Of a stretch of 28,406 nucleotides of DNA, positions 22,097 through 28,406 are shown in pieces; the first letter of the stretch is position 1, and each line of letters starts with the position of its first letter. The position numbers and the translations under genes were made by a program. Under the pieces are notes generated by a model that was not told where the DNA came from, searched no databases, and saw only the letters and a list, made by a program, of their open reading frames with translations. The DNA lies in the IMG/VR virus record IMGVR_UViG_3300030106_000056, positions 1 to 28,406 of that record; one strand, written 5' to 3'. This DNA is from a virus.

Positions 22097-25000
22097 CTAT
22101 TTTTTAGAAGCTAGTCCACCTCGCTTCATCTTTTTGACCTTGGGTTTTTTCTTTGCTGCTAGACCACCGTCCGCAAAAAATCCTCTACCTGTTTCGTATC
22201 CACCTCTAGCATCATCGCCTGTAGTTCTAGAGCCGCCACCAGAGCCAATGCTGTAACTAGTTTGATTTTCAAACGGTGACTCGTTATCGTCTCTTTGTTG
22301 TGCTTGCGAAAGAGTAGGCGCACTTTGTCTTGCAGCATCTAATTCAGCTTGAGAAACAGACACATCAGAAAATGCTTCATCATCATACCCTCTCGCAATG
22401 TTTGCAGCTTCTTCATCCTGCGCCTGTCTTATCGCCTGATCGATAATTGACCCTTCCGTAAAGCCAGACCTACTCATACCATCTCTTTCACCAAAAGCCC
22501 GTCTTCGTTCTTTACTGCCGACTTCCATGTCCTGCGCTTTAGCAATCTTATTCTGAAGTGTACCTTCTTTCTGGGCTTCTCGTTTTGCTTCCTCACCCAT
22601 TGCTTCGGCTCTTCTTGCAGCAAAATCACGTTGACGTGTTTCTAAAGGATTTTTTAATCTGTCTAATATAAAATTGGATTCGTCTCCTTTAAATCCCGCC
22701 TCTTTCATTCTATTGTACACTTCCGCGCTTACAGTAACAGTTTCACCATCTAAGAAAAATGTAGCGTTAACATCTTCTGGTATACCCTTACCTGTAGCAA
22801 GGGCGGCAGCTAGTCCCAGACCTCCACCATCAAAAGACACACCAACTATTGTAGCGCCATTTTTAAAGCCTTTGCCATCGCTAACTCCACCAAGTGCTAT
22901 ACGACCTCCACCGGGGCCGTACCTAGCTTCTTCTTCTTCGCGCCGACGTTCAGAATCTTGATCTGAAGAATACTTATCTCTTACCGATGTGGTTCCTACT
23001 GTAGTAGGTGTCGTTGTCACTTCTTCCGTAGCCGTTGCTGCAGGGTCAACCCAACTATAGCCTTCAGGCAATACCTCACCCGGAAGCAACTCTCCTTTAC
23101 TGCCTTTCTTAATACGCAGTTGAATTTCTTGACCTGCTTCATTGCGGAAGGTAGCAAACTCAAAATCTACCTCTGGAACACCCGGTCCAGTGATCTGCCC
23201 AAAGGTAGGCAAAGGTGTTGGCACTTGCTGTGTAGGTACATATGCCTGTGCTGGGCGGGGTACAGGCTGCACAAATTGTTGTGACGCAGCTTGAACAGGT
23301 TGTGTCGCATATGAGGTAGTAGGCATAGGTGCAGCTTGATATCCTGCAATACCCATCTGCTGATCCTGCTGTGTACCCGGAACGAAACCACCTACATTAT
23401 ACTCTGGTTCGTCGTCCATGTCAAGATCATTTATGTCAAAAGGCAAATCATCTGGCATCGTAGCTTCTTCACTGTTGCCCATCTGCCCCATTGCTTCCAT
23501 CATCTTGAGGCCCATCTTAGCCTCTTGGCGCATCATCATTAGCTTTTCAAGACCAATATAACGAACTACGTCAGCCGGGAATACAAACTCGCCTTCACTA
23601 AGTTGTGCCGGGATATCGTCGCGCACTTCTTCTTGTGTAGAGCCGGGTGGCACTTCATTGCCTGATACCGGGTCATTAGTGCCGCCGTCCTGCTCCAGAC
23701 CACCGTCTGCGAACATATCCATTTGTCTGTCCATAGGTACTACTCCACCTTTTTTCATTTTATATCGAACTTCACTTGGAAGTGGTGTTCCATCAGATGC
23801 AGATAGCGGATCAGGTGCCTCTGCCTTTTTCATATAAGTTACACCTTTTGCGTATACTCTGTCACCTACAACAGTAGCTACTTCCGCAGACTGTACGGCT
23901 TGTCCAGTAGACATATCTACAAATAGATGGCCACTCATAGGATTAAAACCAATCTCTACTACATCGTCATCCATTTCATCTAGTATATTCCTACTATTAT
24001 TAAGCTGTCCATCAACCGACATAGCAGGAAATTTATTTTTTGCTTCAGGAACGTCTACACCTTTTATTTTAGCCGCAATACCTTGTCTACCTTTTTGGTT
24101 TACATTGAATGTAACATTTTCTACTGTGGCAAAAGGACGATATGACAAAGCCTTACCGTTGTAATTTTTTTGATGAAGAGTTTGAAGTTTATCCAAACCT
24201 CTAGGCATATTAGGAATAGTTGAGTTAAGATTGAGACGAATACCAACTTGTGTTCCATCAGGAACTTCTGCTCCAATTAATTTATTGGCTGCTTTAGTAC
24301 CCGCATTTGCTGCTGAAGCATTCTCAACCATAGAGTTTACGGTGCTTGCATCATATTTGCGTAGCAAAGCACCATCTTTCATAGCAGGGTTTATTCCAAT
24401 TTCTAAAGCGTCCGCCTCTTTAAGTGAAACACTAGCACTGCGTCCTGCAATGGAAGACGTATCAATCTTGTCCATATGCTCTGGAAAGACCATGATTTGT
24501 TTGGAGCGGTCTTTGAAGTCAGCAAACAGAACAGAGTCATAGCCTTGTTCTTTTAGTTCTGGTATCTTGTCTTTAAGTTCTTTGCGTTGTTTTTCTGTGC
24601 GCACAACATACGGCTTTTGTAATTCAGATAAATCAAATCTTCCTACTTGTTGTCCTGCTGCAATATCTTCACCATATATATTCTTACCCTTCATAATGCT
24701 ACCAACAGTAACATAATCACCACCGGGTGTTACGTGGACAGATACATCTTTGCCCAGACCACCGACAAACTGTTTCTGCACATTCGGTGCTGTCAAAATT
24801 TTACGTGCAGCGTCTCCTTTGATAGTCTTTTCAAAGTTCCTGCCAATAGAGCGTAGACTAGCATATTCAGATGCAATCTCCGGGTCAAGGGTAAAGTAAA
24901 ATCCTTCTCCTAAAAATTGGTCATTTTTACGAGCAAAGTTTATATCAAAAAAAGGTTCATCTCTTGATCTTGCTTTCGCAGTACCGTGATAGCCAAAAAT

Positions 25001-25399
25001 ACGATTTTCATCTGGTTGTGCCGGAAGTGAAGCGCGTTCTGTTTCGGGTAGTTTATCAAATAACTTACGCAATTCGGATTTAGTAGATCGCAACCCTTTA
25101 GCTGCTGCATCACCAAATACAGGCATTACTCCCAGAAGACCAGCCCCTGCTTCAATTGTAGCACCTAAATAATCTTTTTCATCCAAAGCATCAGAGGTGC
25201 GCTTAATAGCAATGGCTTCACCTACACCGGGAGTGGACTCTGCTAAGAACATTGGACCTTCTTCTTTTACAGTCTTACCAATAGACTTTAAATCAGTCAT
25301 TTGTTCTGCAAGCATTTCTTTTTTGGTGCGAGTATCTACACCAGAGTCAATATCTTTAGCCTCTTGGATGGCTTGCATCTGTGCTTCAGTCGCTACCAA
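22097..25399 (-). CDS. Polyvalent virion protein with ADP-ribosyltransferase-like domain, 1100 aa
   Basis: Residues ~134-320 resemble the ART domain of phage polyvalent proteins: FGYHGT (135-140, candidate NAD-binding His138), GEGFYFT (164-170, candidate Tyr168) and GYDSVLF with KQIMVF (286-305, Gln301 at the usual third catalytic position instead of Glu). It would transfer ADP-ribose from NAD, if active. An apolar Gly/Ala region (about 58-101) precedes it. A small module with HLFVDMSTGQAV (491-502) follows. Next is a conserved-looking block with EVRDDIPAQLSEGEFVFPAD (591-610), then Pro/Gln-rich and charged regions, ending in MKRGGLASKK. Four GG motifs occur. The start is TTG with AAGGG 9 nt before it; the first in-frame ATG is at 25378. 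Likely packaged or ejected, inferred from its place between portal and scaffold. Confidence 0.8.
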   Translation of the reverse strand: MVATEAQMQAIQEAKDIDSGVDTRTKKEMLAEQMTDLKSIGKTVKEEGPMFLAESTPGVGEAIAIKRTSDALDEKDYLGATIEAGAGLLGVMPVFGDAAAKGLRSTKSELRKLFDKLPETERASLPAQPDENRIFGYHGTAKARSRDEPFFDINFARKNDQFLGEGFYFTLDPEIASEYASLRSIGRNFEKTIKGDAARKILTAPNVQKQFVGGLGKDVSVHVTPGGDYVTVGSIMKGKNIYGEDIAAGQQVGRFDLSELQKPYVVRTEKQRKELKDKIPELKEQGYDSVLFADFKDRSKQIMVFPEHMDKIDTSSIAGRSASVSLKEADALEIGINPAMKDGALLRKYDASTVNSMVENASAANAGTKAANKLIGAEVPDGTQVGIRLNLNSTIPNMPRGLDKLQTLHQKNYNGKALSYRPFATVENVTFNVNQKGRQGIAAKIKGVDVPEAKNKFPAMSVDGQLNNSRNILDEMDDDVVEIGFNPMSGHLFVDMSTGQAVQSAEVATVVGDRVYAKGVTYMKKAEAPDPLSASDGTPLPSEVRYKMKKGGVVPMDRQMDMFADGGLEQDGGTNDPVSGNEVPPGSTQEEVRDDIPAQLSEGEFVFPADVVRYIGLEKLMMMRQEAKMGLKMMEAMGQMGNSEEATMPDDLPFDINDLDMDDEPEYNVGGFVPGTQQDQQMGIAGYQAAPMPTTSYATQPVQAASQQFVQPVPRPAQAYVPTQQVPTPLPTFGQITGPGVPEVDFEFATFRNEAGQEIQLRIKKGSKGELLPGEVLPEGYSWVDPAATATEEVTTTPTTVGTTSVRDKYSSDQDSERRREEEEARYGPGGGRIALGGVSDGKGFKNGATIVGVSFDGGGLGLAAALATGKGIPEDVNATFFLDGETVTVSAEVYNRMKEAGFKGDESNFILDRLKNPLETRQRDFAARRAEAMGEEAKREAQKEGTLQNKIAKAQDMEVGSKERRRAFGERDGMSRSGFTEGSIIDQAIRQAQDEEAANIARGYDDEAFSDVSVSQAELDAARQSAPTLSQAQQRDDNESPFENQTSYSIGSGGGSRTTGDDARGGYETGRGFFADGGLAAKKKPKVKKMKRGGLASKK
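24440..25000 (-). other. ADP-ribosyltransferase-like (ART-PolyVal type) domain
   Basis: This segment encodes residues ~134-320 of the 1100-aa protein. The order of motifs matches the H-Y-[EQ] ART group: HGT on the first strand, G-x-G-x-YFT then a helix with A-x-x-YA (176-180), then GYDSV and a final strand QIMVF followed by P-E-H. The third position appears to be Gln, not Glu, so activity is uncertain. Confidence 0.65.
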
Positions 25400-25601
25400 C
25401 TACTTCATCCCTTAATTGTTTTAGTTTGCGTAATGCTGCAATCGCGCCCTGCGACCTGTACATCATTACATTGTCATCAGCTTGTTCAAGTGCCTTTTGC
25501 TGCATTTCAATTACAGCATCAATATAACTACTGAACGCTTCCCACTGGCGGTTGTTGCTGACCCACGGCTTGAGTTTGCTCAATATTTGTTGGTTGTGCA
25601 T
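25386..25601 (-). CDS. Small helical protein overlapping the portal gene, 71 aa
   Basis: Not a named family. It is a charged helical protein containing WEAFSSYIDAVIEMQQKALE and MYRSQGAIAALRKLKQLRDE. Its 5' part lies inside the 3' end of the portal gene in another frame. Two starts are possible: GTG at 25622 (78 aa, no clear ribosome site) and ATG at 25601. I prefer the ATG because AAGGA stands 10 nt before it. The overlap with the portal is then 74 bp. The stop overlaps the start of the 1100-aa gene by 14 bp. A minor head or head-tail role is possible from context. Confidence 0.65.
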   Translation of the reverse strand: MHNQQILSKLKPWVSNNRQWEAFSSYIDAVIEMQQKALEQADDNVMMYRSQGAIAALRKLKQLRDEVVGSD

Positions 25602-27648
25602 TTCCACTAAATCCTTGTTCACCCGGCACCGGAACTTGTCCCATACCTATATTGCCACCACCTGCACCGGAGGTGTCCATAGCATCCGCACCTGCTGGCG
25701 CAGGTTGTTGCCCTTCGGGCAGCGGCGCTTGGAACTCCTTCATCATCTCTGCTTGCAGGGCAGCTTCACTCATATTGTTGGTAACTTTGTCGGGGTCAAG
25801 GTCAAGAGACTTTGCAATCTCACGAATAACATATTGAAACTTTGCAAATGGTGCAAGAGAAGGATTGCTTGCAATCTGCAGGAACTGCATAAGCCGCTGG
25901 CTACGCACTTCATTTTTCATCAGGCTGTCTGTTCCACGTGCTTTGACTTCCAAGTCACCCTTAATTTCTGGATCAAAGTCAAACTGCATATTGAAACGGA
26001 AGAAGCCCTCACCAAGCGGACGTAGAAGATAGTCATCTACATTCTTGATAACGGTCTTGATGCTACCACTGGCAGCACCCATCAGCATAGAGATACCGGA
26101 AGCGGTACGACCTACACCAGTTACTCCTGTCTGTCCATGCGCAAAAGAAGGCAGACCAGTGGACTCGTCAGCAAGCACACGCGCTTTGTCAAACAACATC
26201 ATATTTTCAGACGACACATTAGGAAACTTTGTACCGAAGATAGCTTGACCCGGCGCACCGCCTTGACGACGGAATATCTTACCCGGATACAAGGACAAGT
26301 CTTGTCCCGGCACTAGATTGGTTTCGTCCACCTCTACAATCAAATTACCTGACAATACAGCATTGTCCACAGCCATACGCATAAAGCCATTCATCAGCGT
26401 CTGCGTATCGTCCATGTTTTCTGCAATGCCTACGCCAAAGAAGCTATAGGGGTTCAGTTCATATGGTGCAGCTACATATGGAATTTTTGCTGGCTTAAAC
26501 GGGTTAAGAACCATACGAATAAGTTTGTTGTTTAGTACCCATACGTTTGCTTGCAGTTCATCGAAATCTTTTAGTTCATTGGGAATATCTACGCCATTTT
26601 CTTCCAGCATGTCGGTATCGACCATGCCCCAATACTCAAGCACCTCAAAGCGGTCAATGCCATGCTCCGGTGCGTAGTCGGACAGATCATCTTCCCAGTA
26701 TTTCTTATCGTAGTTTTCACCCATCATAATACATTCGTCAATGACTTGACCACGGAAGTATGGGCGTTTTTTGAGGTTACGCAGTTGGGAACGCGACAGC
26801 TTGTGACGTTCAATTACATATTGTGCTTCATCCATATTGTTAGAGTCAGGGTCTGGATAGAAATTCCACACAGACACATGATCTACTTGTGGCACCGTTT
26901 TGAATACTGGATCATATTCTCCATCGTCGTTCCAGTTTGCGTATTCTTTATCTACAGCAAATGGGCCTTTCATAATGCCAGTGCCAAACAGCGCCATCTC
27001 AAACGAACTACTGCGCAGGTTTTTGTTAGCGCCCGACTCCTCAAGCTGATCGTGGATTTTCTTTTCCATCATCTTAGCCGCAACCATAGCTGGACTAAAC
27101 TCGACTGCAGTTGGGGTTTTACCCGGCCCTTCTTTTAGTTTATCCTGCACTGGCTGCAGTTTTTCTGTAAGCGGCCCTAATTGCTCTATAAGCGACTGCG
27201 CCGTTGCACCTGCAGGAAGATCATTGCCATCACCTGCAAAACCGTAGGGGCTTTGCATTTCGTCTGGTTCTTGTGGATCAAAGTGTACATCCGCTACTAC
27301 GCCTTCAGGAAGTTCTGTAGGTTCAATTGCAAGAGGAAATTTATTATTGGCAAATAGCACATCGACAATTTGACCATATGCAGCTAGTGTCTTAGTTTTA
27401 GTGACCTTAATAAATACACGAGACTTTTCAGATTCAGTAAACTGAACATCCGGCCCGTACAAGCCACGATAATTTCTATATGCTTTTAGCCATCTTTCTT
27501 CATCTTGATAACGATAATCTTCAGCGCGGCGATACCTATCCATAATAAATGGAATAATGCCAGCAACATCACTATCTGCAGCTACAGAGTCGTCTGTATC
27601 CTCCAAAGCGATAGCATCGTCTTCAATCATAATTTCATCATCTGCCAT
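25528..27648 (-). CDS. Portal protein, 706 aa (P22-like size)
   Basis: This is the dodecameric ring through which DNA enters and leaves the head. Supporting features are the length (P22 portal is 725), the motif VWNFYPDPDSNNMDEAQYVI in the middle, VLEYWG, IPYVAAPYELNPYSFFGVGI and the helical stem/crown region from DDTQTLMNGFMRMAVDNAVL onward. GVTGVGRTASGISMLMGAAS is a hallmark-like segment of the portal wing and stem. The C-terminal ~90 residues are Pro/Gly/Gln-rich and flexible. The gene directly follows terL, as usual, with AAGGA 6 nt before the ATG overlapping the terL stop. A small gene overlaps its 3' end in another frame. Confidence 0.92.
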   Translation of the reverse strand: MADDEIMIEDDAIALEDTDDSVAADSDVAGIIPFIMDRYRRAEDYRYQDEERWLKAYRNYRGLYGPDVQFTESEKSRVFIKVTKTKTLAAYGQIVDVLFANNKFPLAIEPTELPEGVVADVHFDPQEPDEMQSPYGFAGDGNDLPAGATAQSLIEQLGPLTEKLQPVQDKLKEGPGKTPTAVEFSPAMVAAKMMEKKIHDQLEESGANKNLRSSSFEMALFGTGIMKGPFAVDKEYANWNDDGEYDPVFKTVPQVDHVSVWNFYPDPDSNNMDEAQYVIERHKLSRSQLRNLKKRPYFRGQVIDECIMMGENYDKKYWEDDLSDYAPEHGIDRFEVLEYWGMVDTDMLEENGVDIPNELKDFDELQANVWVLNNKLIRMVLNPFKPAKIPYVAAPYELNPYSFFGVGIAENMDDTQTLMNGFMRMAVDNAVLSGNLIVEVDETNLVPGQDLSLYPGKIFRRQGGAPGQAIFGTKFPNVSSENMMLFDKARVLADESTGLPSFAHGQTGVTGVGRTASGISMLMGAASGSIKTVIKNVDDYLLRPLGEGFFRFNMQFDFDPEIKGDLEVKARGTDSLMKNEVRSQRLMQFLQIASNPSLAPFAKFQYVIREIAKSLDLDPDKVTNNMSEAALQAEMMKEFQAPLPEGQQPAPAGADAMDTSGAGGGNIGMGQVPVPGEQGFSGNAQPTNIEQTQAVGQQQPPVGSVQ
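25612..25616 (-). promoter_or_regulatory. Ribosome binding site of the small portal-overlapping gene
   Basis: Minus-strand AAGGA lies 10 nt before the ATG at 25601, inside the end of the portal coding sequence. It supports the 71-residue start over the upstream GTG at 25622. Confidence 0.55.
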
Positions 27649-27657
27649 AGTTTTTCC

Positions 27658-28406
27658 TTAGTATCCAAAGGTAGCGTCAGCCACTCTCATACCTGTCGAT
27701 GGTCTGCCATGCGGGTCGTAGTCGAAAATAGAGAACCGGGGTCTGGACATAATCCCATACCGTAGCGCGTCGTAAAGGTGGTCTTCAGACTTTGTGTCAA
27801 CGTCTTCTGGATTTTTTTTGTCCAGAGGGATGGCTGGTAATTGTGATATTGTATTTGTGCAGCTATCAAAGAATACAAGTCTTGGTTCTTCTGTAAATTC
27901 ATCAATCTGTAAGCGTCTGTGTACTTCGTTTTTACCCGCTACTCGGCTACCTCTACTACGGTCTGACGGACGCCAGCGACATCCTTTTGCAATCATTTGC
28001 TCCGCAAGAGAAGGGCCAGTATCGCCACGCCTGTGCCAAAGACTGCTATCCAAAACACCATACTTAATGTTCCCATCTTCAGCTTCCAAATCCAAAATCA
28101 TTTCGGCCAAGTCTGCGGCCAATACCTTACTGACGTACAGTTCTCTATATACGACAAGCTGTTCACTAGGTGTGACTGCAAACCAAAGAACGCCAGTATA
28201 GCTGCCGTAACCATAGTCACATGCACGAAACTTGACCCAGTTGCTAGGGATACGATAAGGTTCAACAACGTGAATATCCCTATTAAACTCAGTAAACGCC
28301 GCGCCTTCCTTGATGTCCCAATCACCCTCAAGAAGCTGCCTACGCTGCTGTTCAGGAAGCGAGAGGAGCATGGCCTCATAGTCTCCTGCTGTCGCAAGGT
28401 ATGGGT
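27658..28406 (-). CDS. terL: Terminase large subunit, C-terminal nuclease part (cut by the window edge)
   Basis: The reading frame stays open to the right edge, so the N-terminal ATPase is outside the window; about 248 residues are visible. The nuclease domain (RNase H/RuvC-like fold) begins with FRACDYGYGS, whose first Asp is the expected first metal ligand. VLDSSLW offers the second, and EDHLYDALRYG carries the last conserved Asp. The upstream piece LPEQQRRQLLEGDWD is the linker typical of phage terminases. The enzyme cuts and packages phage DNA through the portal, encoded immediately next. An internal ATG at 28371 is not the true start. Confidence 0.93.
   Translation of the reverse strand, partial: PYLATAGDYEAMLLSLPEQQRRQLLEGDWDIKEGAAFTEFNRDIHVVEPYRIPSNWVKFRACDYGYGSYTGVLWFAVTPSEQLVVYRELYVSKVLAADLAEMILDLEAEDGNIKYGVLDSSLWHRRGDTGPSLAEQMIAKGCRWRPSDRSRGSRVAGKNEVHRRLQIDEFTEEPRLVFFDSCTNTISQLPAIPLDKKNPEDVDTKSEDHLYDALRYGIMSRPRFSIFDYDPHGRPSTGMRVADATFGY

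Overview
The window is a dense, one-directional block of virion genes from a short-tailed (podovirus-type) double-stranded DNA phage. All 20 recognised genes lie on the minus strand, so the block reads from the right edge to the left. The gene set and the Gly/Ser/Thr/Asn-rich fibre proteins resemble those of uncultured marine phages as I remember them, and base composition is moderate. Nothing in the window (no tRNA, integrase or host-like metabolic gene) identifies the host.

Layout from right to left: (1) head and packaging: the C-terminal part of the large terminase (cut by the window edge), a 706-residue portal, a small overlapping helical protein, a 1100-residue protein with an ADP-ribosyltransferase-like domain, a scaffolding-type protein, the major coat protein and a small capsid-associated candidate. 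(2) Fibre and tail: two small beta-rich proteins, a short unknown protein, a 696-residue fibre/spike candidate, a glycine-rich adhesin-like protein and a 13-repeat fibre protein. These are followed by a fibre-tail adaptor-like protein, a head-tail adaptor, a beta-propeller-like tail nozzle/stabiliser, and a 791-residue fibre ending in an S74-type self-processing chaperone domain. (3) Left-hand cluster: a small coiled-coil/transmembrane protein, a 623-residue protein built of 11-residue repeats, two small proteins, and large proteins of 562 and 1250 residues. By position and composition these are probably internal proteins ejected with the DNA. No tape-measure, tail-tube or sheath gene is present, which fits a short tail.

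Only one gap exceeds 100 bases (20920-21154). It carries a near-consensus sigma-70 promoter directed at the coat protein gene, followed almost at once by a perfect 13-bp hairpin and a leader of about 190 nt. A second hairpin lies after the first capsid-region genes (19292-19313), and a strong terminator at the left edge (42-66) points rightward. Eight of the gene junctions are stop/start TAATG overlaps, so translation is probably coupled.

Most worth following up: the ADP-ribosyltransferase-like domain inside a presumed virion protein between portal and scaffold; the promoter with a 5'-terminal hairpin before the coat gene; the in-register 11-residue repeat array; a recurring Gly-Gly motif in three proteins; and a 22-residue repeat module shared by two adjacent fibre genes.
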